Of a DNA stretch of 5,122 bases, positions 1-5,122 are shown piece after piece. A program made the position numbers and the translations under genes. Within the stretch, counting starts at the first letter, position 1, and every line of letters starts with the position of its first letter. The notes under the pieces were generated by a model. The model was not told the origin of the DNA. It did no database searches and saw only the letters and a program-made list of their open reading frames with translations. This DNA comes from an uncultured Acidobacteriota bacterium (GTDB lineage: Bacteria; Acidobacteriota; Vicinamibacteria; Vicinamibacterales; UBA8438). Location: positions 1 through 5,122 of the forward strand of contig CAJWMX010000252.1 of assembly GCA_913043805.1 (NCBI GenBank). Direction: 5' to 3'.

Positions 1-146
1 CCATCCCGGGCGAGCTGGCCCGGGTCACGGGTCTGTCTCGACCCGATGCCGGACTCGGCAACCGCGCCCTGGTCACCGAAGGCTACGCGGTGTCGCCCGA
101 ACGCGGCGTCTACCACCTCACCACGCCGCTCGACTCGATTGACTAG
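1..146 (+). CDS. 3' end of a gene, winged-helix-like C-terminus (partial)
   Basis: The frame is open from the window edge and ends at TAG (144-146); bases 1-2 belong to a cut codon. The visible 47 residues begin IPGELARVTGLSRPD and end TPLDSID. The order is a short helix (GELARVTG), a turn, a second helix (about PDAGLGNRALVTEGY) and a beta-hairpin-like strand pair (AVSPERGVYHLT). This is the usual shape of the recognition helix and wing of a winged helix-turn-helix domain. Codons are GC-rich at the third position, as in the neighbours. The N-terminal part lies outside the window, so family and function cannot be named; it could be a regulator or an enzyme with a C-terminal winged helix. That it is coding is fairly sure; the fold is an inference from pattern only. 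Confidence 0.6.
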   Translation, partial: IPGELARVTGLSRPDAGLGNRALVTEGYAVSPERGVYHLTTPLDSID

Positions 147-170
147 CAGCCCGTGGTGAAACCCCGCGTC

Positions 171-186
171 GCACCGAGAACGGTGC
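171..186 (+). other. Small perfect hairpin downstream of the first gene
   Basis: Arms GCACCG (171-176) and CGGTGC (181-186) pair perfectly around the loop AGAA, 25 bases after the stop of the first gene. No T-run follows (TGGGAACGCG), so it is at best a weak terminator or a 3'-end stabilising stem. The rest of 147-317 holds no gene and no convincing promoter. A GTGACA at 196-201 resembles a -35 box, but no good -10 lies at the right distance. An AAGGAG at 238-243 has no start codon at a usable spacing. Confidence 0.3.
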
Positions 187-317
187 TGGGAACGCGTGAC
201 AAGGCGAGACGAGGGAGCAAATAGGCCATTTTCGACTAAGGAGTAACGCAGTCCACACGTGATTCAGCGCCGTTCGAATGCAGCGGGGCTTTCACCACGG
301 GCTGCTAGGACACACCG

Positions 318-1013
318 ATGCAAGCACTGCTCGTCAGCAACTCGACCAACCACGACGAGGGCTACCTCGACCATTGCATGCCCGCCATGCTCGAGCTGAT
401 CGGCGAGCGGCGGCGCCTGGCCTTCGTGCCCTTCGCGCTGTTCGACCGAGAGGGCTATGCCGCGCGTGCCGCGGACCGTTTCGGCCGAGAAGGTCTCGAG
501 GTGCGGGCGGTTACTGCCGACACGACCGGACACGACACGCTGCGGTGGGCCGAGGCGGTCTTCGTCGGCGGCGGCAACACCTTCAGGCTCCTCAAGACCG
601 TGCAGGAGCACGACCTGCTGACCACGCTTCGACAGCGCAGCCGAGACGGTCTCGTCTACATGGGCGCGAGCGCCGGCGCCAACCTCGCCTGCCCGACGAT
701 CAGAACGACCAACGACATGCCGATCGTGCAGCCCGTGTCGTTCGACGCGTTGGGACTGGTACCGTTCCAGATCAACCCGCACTACCTCAATCCGCCCACC
801 GGCTCCACGCACATGGGCGAAACCCGGGAGCAACGGCTGACGGAGTTCCTGGAAGAGAACCCCACGGTCGTCGTGGGGCTGAGGGAGGGGTCGTGGATCA
901 AAGTCGCTGGTGCGGCGGCCACGCTCGGCGGCCTCCGTCCGGCCCTGGTCCTGAAACGAGAAACGGCCCCGGAGGAGCGCTCCCCCGGGGCCGATCTGTC
1001 CGATCTGCTCTAA
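318..1013 (+). CDS. pepE: Dipeptidase E (alpha-aspartyl dipeptidase), peptidase family S51
   Basis: This 231-residue cytoplasmic serine peptidase hydrolyses dipeptides with N-terminal aspartate (Asp-Xaa) and helps recycle aspartyl dipeptides from protein turnover. Salmonella PepE has 229 residues, and the match runs end to end. Seen in the sequence: the N-terminal LLVSNST strand, the VGGGNTF loop (residues 83-89), the nucleophile elbow GASAGAN with Ser118, the block CPTIRTTNDMPIV with Asp133, QINPH with His155, the GETREQR segment, and Glu190 in LREGSW. With a constant offset of two these correspond to Ser120, Asp135, His157 and Glu192 of Salmonella PepE, which include its Ser-His-Glu triad. 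The ATG is set by AGGA (307-310), 7 bases upstream. There is no signal peptide. The last 15 or so residues lie beyond the conserved core and are encoded by a strong hairpin. It stands alone on this strand, convergent with the sulfatase block. The family call is very sure. Confidence 0.96.
   Translation: MQALLVSNSTNHDEGYLDHCMPAMLELIGERRRLAFVPFALFDREGYAARAADRFGREGLEVRAVTADTTGHDTLRWAEAVFVGGGNTFRLLKTVQEHDLLTTLRQRSRDGLVYMGASAGANLACPTIRTTNDMPIVQPVSFDALGLVPFQINPHYLNPPTGSTHMGETREQRLTEFLEENPTVVVGLREGSWIKVAGAAATLGGLRPALVLKRETAPEERSPGADLSDLL
953..993 (-). terminator. Intrinsic terminator of the minus-strand block, inside the 3' end of pepE
   Basis: Arms CGGCCCCGG (964-972) and CCGGGGCCG (985-993) pair perfectly. 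The interior GGAGCGCTCC is itself a palindrome, so the 30-base element is symmetric except for one A-C mismatch (973/984). Read on the minus strand, the stem is followed at once by TTTCTCGTTTC (963 down to 953), a U-rich tail. It lies 39 bases beyond the stop codon of the minus-strand VOC gene, where that transcript should end. Read on the plus strand, the tail (ATCTGTCCGATCTG) is poor in T, so termination of pepE there would be weak. The same bases encode pepE residues from about Thr217 to Ala226. Confidence 0.7.
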
Positions 1014-1031
1014 GCCTCGCGTGCCCTGCCG

Positions 1032-2747
1032 CTACTGGCCTCCGTCGGCTTCAGCGTCCCTCGCGCGGGCCCCACTGAGGATGTTGGTCATCCCGTAGTT
1101 GCCCTCGTTGCACGAATACTCGACCAGCTCGTACTGGCTCGGGTCGAGATCCCAGCGGAACATGCCGGTCCAAGGCCGCGTCCACACGTTGGGGTCGTCG
1201 ACCGTGAACCGGTACTCGAGCACCCCGGGCGCGACCCGGGTGTACCGCTCGGTCAGCGTCAGGTTCTCGGTGGTGCCACGGAACGAGGCGCCGCCGTTGA
1301 AGTTCGTGGTCTCGACGACCAGGGTATTGCCCTCCCAGCGTCCACGTGCGCTGCCCTGATAGGACGAAATCCCGTCGCTCAGCGGCGGCTGCGGCGTCGT
1401 CGGCACGACGCGCGTTTCGTGAATCATCTCCCGCTGAATCGCCACATACCCCGGCCCCTGCACGATCTGCAGGCCGTTGTTGTAGCCACCTGGGGTAGGA
1501 ATCAACCCGCGGGTGATGCAGCGCACCCACGGCGACAAATCTTCCGGACCGCCCGGGGTCACCGCTCGCCGCGGCGCCCGTTCATCGCCGGCCAAGGCAC
1601 GCGCCGGAGCGGCGACGCGCTCAGGCAGACGCCCGTTGGGCGGATCGATCACCATGGCCACCTGGGTGGAGACGGCCGAGCCGTACTCGAGCGTCGTGTC
1701 GCGCCACTCACGCTCATAGCCCCAGATGCCGCCCAGCAACCGCCCTTCGTGACGCGCAATCGCCTCCTCGGCGGTAACTTCGCCATCGGCGCCCTCAGGA
1801 CGCTCGAACGGAATACCCACTGCCGAGCTGCTGGTCCAGATGCCCTGGAGGTCAGGCTCGCCCCACGGCGTCTGCGGCGCATCGAAGGAGTCGAGCTCTG
1901 TTGTGAGGATGGTGGAGCCGATGTTGGTCTCCGCGCCCGCGAACCCGGGCTCGACCACCGCGACCCGCACGCGATCCGGACCATACAGAAACGCCCGACG
2001 CGCCGAGGTGCGACCGCCCTCCGGCACCGCCGGCTCGGTCTCGAACCCGACGTTCTGACCGCGAAGCTCGGCGACGGCGTCGTCCATCGGGTCCACTGAG
2101 AACCCGATGTGGTCGATGGCGCGCTCGATGGTCGTGCCCGGCTCGCCCTCGGGGTTCAGCGCCGCGAGAAACCAGACATCACCGAACTTCACGGCGTCCA
2201 GGCGGCCCTTCAGGCTGGCGGCCTGTCCGCCCATCTGGTCGCGATACCACGCCAGGGTCGCTGCCGGATCGGCCGCGCTCAGCTGGACATGGTGAAAGCC
2301 GGTGGTCTCGGGGTCTTCGACCAGCTGGATCCGGGTGCCCCAGGGGTCGAATACGAATGCCACCTTGTAGAGCCCCGGCTCCTCGCGCCAGGTCGAGCCG
2401 TCGTCGTTGCGCTGCAGGCGGACGCCCGATCCTCGCACGCCCACTGCCTCGAGCTCGGCCATCCGAGCGGGCAAGTCCGGCACGGAGAACCCGAGGTGGT
2501 CGATGCCCGTCCCCTGGCTACTCCCAGTTGTGGTCTGGGGCACGAAGATCACCTCGGTGCCGAAACAGTCGACCGCGTCATTGCGGTCGACCACCGCCTC
2601 GCATCCCATGTGTCTGGTGTACCAGCTCACCGCCTGCAACGGGCTCGCGGTGGTGATGGCCACGTAGTGAAAATCGGCAGCCGCCGCGGGGAGGGGCGTG
2701 GCCAGCCAGGCCAATGCCAGCGCCACTACTAGGTGCTTCCGACTCAT
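1032..2747 (-). CDS. Exported two-VOC-domain protein fused to a conserved domain of unknown function
   Basis: The protein has 571 residues. Residues 1-24 are a signal peptide (basic start, hydrophobic core, PAAAA before D25), so it should act in the periplasm or outside. Residues 25-145 and 149-267 are two VOC (glyoxalase/bleomycin-resistance/dioxygenase) domains, each with two beta-alpha-beta-beta-beta units: FHYVAIT and IDHLGFSV, then FHHVQLS and IDHIGFSV. His27, His84, His152 or His153, and His213 sit at the usual metal positions. The C-terminal glutamate ligand is replaced by Gln141 in the first domain and by Ala264 in the second. Residues about 290-562 match a domain I know as a stand-alone exported hypothetical protein in Acidobacteriota-type genomes: TPWGEPDLQGIWT, GGYNNGLQIVQ, GRWEGNTLVVETTNFN, TVDDPNVWTRPWTG and SCNEGNYGMTNILSGAR, with Cys410 and Cys546. 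The start is set by AAGGAG (2757-2762), 9 bases before ATG. It is the last gene of the minus-strand block and ends 18 bases from pepE. Function is not known; binding or isomerising a small molecule is a guess from the VOC fold. Confidence 0.88.
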   Translation of the reverse strand: MSRKHLVVALALAWLATPLPAAAADFHYVAITTASPLQAVSWYTRHMGCEAVVDRNDAVDCFGTEVIFVPQTTTGSSQGTGIDHLGFSVPDLPARMAELEAVGVRGSGVRLQRNDDGSTWREEPGLYKVAFVFDPWGTRIQLVEDPETTGFHHVQLSAADPAATLAWYRDQMGGQAASLKGRLDAVKFGDVWFLAALNPEGEPGTTIERAIDHIGFSVDPMDDAVAELRGQNVGFETEPAVPEGGRTSARRAFLYGPDRVRVAVVEPGFAGAETNIGSTILTTELDSFDAPQTPWGEPDLQGIWTSSSAVGIPFERPEGADGEVTAEEAIARHEGRLLGGIWGYEREWRDTTLEYGSAVSTQVAMVIDPPNGRLPERVAAPARALAGDERAPRRAVTPGGPEDLSPWVRCITRGLIPTPGGYNNGLQIVQGPGYVAIQREMIHETRVVPTTPQPPLSDGISSYQGSARGRWEGNTLVVETTNFNGGASFRGTTENLTLTERYTRVAPGVLEYRFTVDDPNVWTRPWTGMFRWDLDPSQYELVEYSCNEGNYGMTNILSGARARDAEADGGQ

Positions 2748-2783
2748 GAGGGCAATCTCCTTGGTTCCTCGACGTTTCCCTTA

Positions 2784-3017
2784 TTATCGCTCACCCAGGC
2801 AGGCTGTGCACTCCTCGGGTGACAGCTCGGATTCGCATAGCACCCGCAAGGCCGCCAGCGGTGCCCCGGGCCGGCTCGCGAGAAAACTCTGACACGCCTG
2901 GCTCCGCGGCTCGACATCGCCGGCCGCGGACGCGAACGCCGCGAGCGGCACCTGACATGCCCGCTCGACGTTCTGCACGGCGCCGGCCAGCCCCGCCAGC
3001 CCTTCGCGCGCCGACAC
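2784..3017 (-). CDS. Downstream half of the interrupted gene, possible reinitiation from GTG
   Basis: After the TAG, a GTG (3017-3015) lies in the same frame with GGAGG (3023-3027) 5 bases upstream, so ribosomes stopping at 3033 could restart 15 bases later. The product would be 77 residues (begins MSAREGLAGL, ends TACLGER) with five cysteines and a CxxC near its end. It has no signal peptide. A cysteine-rich segment that continues an exported protein would be out of place in the cytoplasm, so I favour a broken gene over two designed genes. Confidence 0.3.
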   Translation of the reverse strand: MSAREGLAGLAGAVQNVERACQVPLAAFASAAGDVEPRSQACQSFLASRPGAPLAALRVLCESELSPEECTACLGER

Positions 3018-3032
3018 GAGCGCCTCCGAGAA

Positions 3033-3356
3033 CTACACCTCGAAGGACTGGGCCGACAACTGGGCGCTGCTGCAATCCAGCTGCGCCGGTAGCCCTCCAC
3101 CGCCACCGCCACCGCCAACGCGCTCACGGTCGCGCGTGGACCGCCCGACCTCCTCCTGGCATCGGATGAACTCGTCGCGCCGACTCACCAGCCCAGCCCG
3201 CATCGTTTCGAGCGAACTGGACTGTTCGTGAACTGTCGCCGCGGCGGTTTCCAGGCCCTCCAGGGCGGAGGTGCACTGTGCCAGTTGCGCCGACGCCGGC
3301 ACGGCGAGGGCCCACCCGCATACCGTCAGCAGACCGAGGCGAAGTACGCGCTCCAT
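3033..3356 (-). CDS. Upstream half of the interrupted gene: exported 107-residue Gly-tract protein
   Basis: This is what standard translation makes before the TAG: a signal peptide, a charged helical segment, an eight-glycine tract and a short tail ending SAQSFEV. The mature part has three cysteines (28, 66, 95), an odd number that leaves one unpaired in an oxidising compartment. A longer in-frame start exists upstream (to 3440), but it overlaps the sulfatase end and lacks an SD. The ATG at 3356 has GGGAGG just before it and begins a proper signal peptide. Whether this half is a working protein or a remnant cannot be told from one genome. Confidence 0.5.
   Translation of the reverse strand: MERVLRLGLLTVCGWALAVPASAQLAQCTSALEGLETAAATVHEQSSSLETMRAGLVSRRDEFIRCQEEVGRSTRDRERVGGGGGGGGLPAQLDCSSAQLSAQSFEV
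3095..3118. repeat. Short GGTGGC-type microsatellite encoding eight glycines
   Basis: On the minus strand the codons alternate GGC and GGT and end GGA GGG, that is, a six-base unit repeated about three times with a degenerate end. It makes a flexible Gly8 linker (residues 81-88) between the helical N-terminal part and the cysteine-bearing remainder. Gain or loss of whole units would keep the frame and change only linker length. Confidence 0.7.
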
Positions 3357-3417
3357 GCTCCCTCCCATGACCACCTGGTGTCCCAGCGTGGCCGCACTGT
3401 ACCGGCGTCGCACGTCG

Positions 3418-4929
3418 CTACGGAGTGAGATAGTCCGCACCGGTCAAGCTTTCGAGCGTCGACGTCTGCCAGACCTCGAGCGCCTCGCGAAGCCGCTCGA
3501 CGGTCGCCGGCTCCCGCGAGGCCAGGTTAGTGGTCTCCGCCGGGTCGTCGACTAGGTTGAACAGCTCGATTCCGGTCTCCCGGGTCCCATCGACGACGAG
3601 CTTGTAGTCGTTGTCCATCACGACCCGGGCCCCGGCCCGATCGCGCGGGTCGACCCACGGATGGTGGAAGTTGCGGAACACCCGGGTGGAAATGCCGTCC
3701 ATCAGCTTCACCAGCGGGGTCGTGCCCTCTTGCAGAGCCGGCTCGATGTAGGGCGCCCCCTCACGGCCCTGGTAGCCGGCAACGTCGAAGCTCCAGAAGA
3801 AGATCGGCGTCGGACGACGGGTCATCTCGCCGTCGAGCAAGGAGGTTAGATCGATGCCGTCGAGCGGTCGCGTGGGCAGCGGCTGTCCGGCCAGCGCCGC
3901 CAGCGTGGGCAGGATGTCGCTGGTGACCACCGGCACGCCGGTGACCCGCCCCTCGGGAATCCGGGCCGGCCACTCGAGCACTCCCGGCACCCGCACGCCA
4001 CCTTCGTACATGGTCCCCTTGCGCCCCCGGTGCGACATGTCGGCGACGCCGCTGGGCGGGGTCCCGTTGTCGCCCTTGTACCAGACGAGCGTGTCGTCAC
4101 GCACGCCGGCCGCGTCGAGATGGGCGCGCAGGCGCCCGATGGCCCGGTCTATCGCCGTGATCTCGGCGTAGCGCTCCCGCAGCACGTCCCGGAGAGGCCG
4201 CTCGGTCGGGAGCCCGGTCTCGTTCGAGGTCAGGGTCACCGTCCGCTCGGCGTAACGGGCCGGCAGGTCGTCGTAGAGCGCCAGGTCGCGCGCCAGGGCA
4301 CTGTAGGGCTCGTGCGGCGAACCGAACCACACCACGACGAAGAACGGTCGGTCATCGGCCACCGCTCGTTCGATGAAGCGGCTCGCCTCGTCCACCAGGA
4401 TCTCGGAGCTCTCGCCATCGAACCGGGTTGGCGGACCGCCGTTGCGCGACAAGGTCGGGTGCAGCTCGAAGAAGTTGTCGTGCGAGAGCCACTCGTCAAA
4501 CCCGAGCGCGCCCGGACTCGTGGGCGAGTCGGCCTTGACCGGTCCCACGTGCCATTTCCCGAAATGGCCAGTGGCGTAGCCGGCCGCGCCGAGCAGCTGG
4601 GCTACGGAGATCTCTTCAGGCCGGATCGACCAGTTCGGCGCGAACGTCCCATAGCGGTTCGGGTGCCGACCGGTGAGCACGCTGCCACGGGTCGGCGAGC
4701 ACGACGGATGCCCCGCATAGAAGCGATCGAACCGCAGACCGCTCTCGGCCATCCGATCCAAGGTCGGCGTCCGCAGGAACTCGTGACCGTTGTAACCAGT
4801 CTCCTCCCACCCGTGGTCGTCGCCCATCAACAGGACGACGTTGGGGGGGCGCGACGGTTGGGCCTGGGCCGCGAGCGGTCCCACCGCCAGGACGACCAGC
4901 CAGGTCAACAGCTGTCTGGAACTCGACAT
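3418..4929 (-). CDS. Secreted formylglycine-dependent sulfatase (arylsulfatase A-like, type I)
   Basis: The 503-residue enzyme hydrolyses sulfate esters using a formylglycine made from cysteine. Numbered from the chosen ATG, residues 1-24 are a signal peptide ending PLAAQAQ. Asp37-Asp38 (MGDDHGW) bind the metal. Cys77 begins CSPTRGSVLTG, a CxPxR signature, so Cys77 becomes formylglycine and Arg81 supports it. GKWH gives Lys125 and His127, SPHEPY gives His206, GDNG gives Asp287 and Asn288, and the RGRKGTMYEGG block gives Lys304. All active-site residues of the family are present, and the C-terminal subdomain (DYKLV, IELFNLVDDPAETTNLA) is intact. The SHDNFFELHP and RNGGPP segments resemble planctomycete-type sulfatases. 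A GTG at 4941 would add four residues, but ATG at 4929 has GAGGT five bases upstream. The stop is TAG. It is the first gene of the minus-strand block. No formylglycine-generating enzyme is in view. The substrate is unknown; the family call is very sure. Confidence 0.95.
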   Translation of the reverse strand: MSSSRQLLTWLVVLAVGPLAAQAQPSRPPNVVLLMGDDHGWEETGYNGHEFLRTPTLDRMAESGLRFDRFYAGHPSCSPTRGSVLTGRHPNRYGTFAPNWSIRPEEISVAQLLGAAGYATGHFGKWHVGPVKADSPTSPGALGFDEWLSHDNFFELHPTLSRNGGPPTRFDGESSEILVDEASRFIERAVADDRPFFVVVWFGSPHEPYSALARDLALYDDLPARYAERTVTLTSNETGLPTERPLRDVLRERYAEITAIDRAIGRLRAHLDAAGVRDDTLVWYKGDNGTPPSGVADMSHRGRKGTMYEGGVRVPGVLEWPARIPEGRVTGVPVVTSDILPTLAALAGQPLPTRPLDGIDLTSLLDGEMTRRPTPIFFWSFDVAGYQGREGAPYIEPALQEGTTPLVKLMDGISTRVFRNFHHPWVDPRDRAGARVVMDNDYKLVVDGTRETGIELFNLVDDPAETTNLASREPATVERLREALEVWQTSTLESLTGADYLTP

Positions 4930-4934
4930 CAGCC

Positions 4935-4939
4935 ACCTC
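4935..4939 (-). promoter_or_regulatory. Ribosome binding site fixing the sulfatase start
   Basis: GAGGT on the minus strand lies 5 bases before ATG (4929-4927). It overlaps the alternative in-frame GTG start at 4941, which itself has no SD. This favours the 503-residue protein over the longer 507-residue form. Confidence 0.65.
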
Positions 4940-4953
4940 ACGTGAATGTCGCC

Positions 4954-4959
4954 ATTAGA
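4954..4959 (-). promoter_or_regulatory. Candidate -10 box for the sulfatase block
   Basis: The minus strand reads TCTAAT, five of six matches to TATAAT, 24 bases before the sulfatase ATG. Transcription would begin near 4947 and give a leader of about 18 bases. The -35 is poor (AAGACG with an 18-base spacer), so an activator or another sigma factor may be needed. This is a pattern match only. Confidence 0.35.
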
Positions 4960-4981
4960 CCATGGCCCGCGGTTCCTCGTC

Positions 4982-5010
4982 TTGAGGCGCCCGGGACTTT
5001 ACGGTAGGGT
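4982..5010 (+). promoter_or_regulatory. Candidate sigma-70-type promoter for the rightmost gene
   Basis: TTGAGG (4982-4987) and TAGGGT (5005-5010) are 17 bases apart, with four and three matches to the consensus boxes and the key T, A and T of the -10 kept. Transcription would start near 5017, some 58 bases before the ATG at 5075. It lies back to back with the candidate sulfatase promoter, so both may share control. This is a pattern match only. Confidence 0.4.
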
Positions 5011-5074
5011 GCGACACATCGACTTCCCGCTCCGTGCCGCCCCGGCGGCGCGGGCCAGACACAGGAGGGTCAGG

Positions 5075-5122
5075 ATGCATCCCCTGAAGCGCATCGCGGT
5101 ACTGTCGGCCGCCCTCGTCCTG
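5075..5122 (+). CDS. Start of an exported protein (partial, runs off the window)
   Basis: ATG at 5075 follows a near-perfect SD, AGGAGG (5063-5068), at a 6-base spacing. The sixteen visible residues, MHPLKRIAVLSAALVL, have a basic start and a hydrophobic run, as in a signal peptide or a first membrane segment. The frame is still open at the window end, so no family can be given. It is divergent from the sulfatase block with 145 bases between the two starts. Confidence 0.7.
   Translation, partial: MHPLKRIAVLSAALVL

Larger units (their letters stand above)
2784..3356 (-). pseudogene. Small exported cysteine-rich protein gene interrupted by an in-frame TAG
   Basis: One reading frame of 190 codons runs from ATG (3354-3356) to a tandem TAATAA at 2786-2781, broken only by TAG at 3035-3033 (codon 108). 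Residues 1-23 form a signal peptide (MERVLRLGLL, a hydrophobic core, then PASA before QLAQ). Residues 28-80 are helical, rich in Ala, Glu, Arg and Gln, and coiled-coil-like. Residues 81-88 are eight glycines. Beyond the stop the same frame keeps GC-rich third positions and a similar helical, cysteine-spaced composition. The mature protein would have cysteines at 28, 66, 95, 134, 155, 174, 183 and 186: eight in all, three before the stop and five after. SD GGGAGG (3361-3366) lies 4 bases before ATG. It lies between the sulfatase (61 bases) and the VOC gene (36 bases). I do not recognise the family. It may be a recent nonsense mutation (for example CAG to TAG), a sequencing or assembly error, or two separately translated halves. 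Confidence 0.6.

Noticed and set aside
264..833. Long open frame on the minus strand (189 codons) and another plus-strand frame from 278, both over pepE
   Set aside because: They lie over a gene with a full catalytic set, lack family motifs and have the Arg/Gly/Ala-rich look of shadow frames in GC-rich DNA.
991..1007. Direct repeat CCGATCTG at 991-998 and 1000-1007
   Set aside because: It has only two copies at a nine-base period, encoding Asp-Leu twice at the pepE end; likely chance.
3033..3035. TAG read as pyrrolysine or as a reassigned codon
   Set aside because: TAG ends the sulfatase, the VOC gene and the leftmost gene at sensible family ends, and no pyrrolysine machinery is in view.
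3357..3417. Separate promoter or operator between the sulfatase and the small gene (CACCTGGTG palindrome at 3372-3380, TACAGT on the minus strand)
   Set aside because: The palindrome is only nine bases and the TACAGT has no -35 at a fitting distance; the short gap suits an operon better.
4551..4568. Perfect inverted repeat with arms GCCATTTC and GAAATGGC
   Set aside because: It encodes the conserved HFGKWH active-site block of the sulfatase, so the symmetry follows from the protein motif and not from a separate signal.
4030..5007. Plus-strand open frame of 325 codons opposite the sulfatase
   Set aside because: It is antisense to a sulfatase with all motifs, shows no recognisable domain and runs through the sulfatase start and promoter area; it follows from GC bias.

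Overview
This is a GC-rich bacterial chromosomal window with standard-code genes, strong G/C bias at third codon positions and Shine-Dalgarno (SD) leaders. No rRNA, tRNA, CRISPR array, insertion sequence or phage gene was seen. Two features resemble what is common in uncultured Acidobacteriota, Gemmatimonadota and Planctomycetota: the C-terminal half of the glyoxalase-fold fusion protein, and the form of the secreted sulfatase. That placement is an inference from family resemblance; no taxonomic marker is present.

Layout from left to right. (1) At 1-146 is the 3' end of a plus-strand gene whose last 47 residues look like a winged helix. (2) At 147-317 is a gene-free leader with one small hairpin. 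(3) At 318-1013 is pepE on the plus strand, a clear dipeptidase E with its whole Ser-His-Glu catalytic set. (4) Eighteen bases further on, convergent to pepE, is the end of a minus-strand block of three genes. Read in the direction of transcription, the block holds an exported formylglycine sulfatase (4929-3418), a small exported cysteine-rich protein broken by an in-frame TAG (3356-2784), and an exported protein fused from two VOC (glyoxalase-fold) domains and a conserved domain of unknown function (2747-1032). (5) At 4930-5074 is a divergent promoter region. (6) At 5075 a plus-strand gene begins with a signal-peptide-like N-terminus and runs off the window.

The minus-strand genes are separated by only 61 and 36 bases. 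Each has its own SD, and all three start with a signal peptide. They are probably one transcript that starts near 4947 and ends at a strong hairpin with a U-rich tail buried in the 3' end of the convergent pepE gene. The shared export signals suggest a cell-envelope or secreted task, such as releasing sulfate from an external polymer or metabolite. The substrate cannot be read from the sequence.

The most unusual points are the cysteine-rich gene split by one amber codon (three mature cysteines before the stop and five after), the VOC-VOC-unknown domain fusion that lacks the usual C-terminal metal-binding glutamate in both VOC domains, and the minus-strand terminator that doubles as pepE coding sequence.
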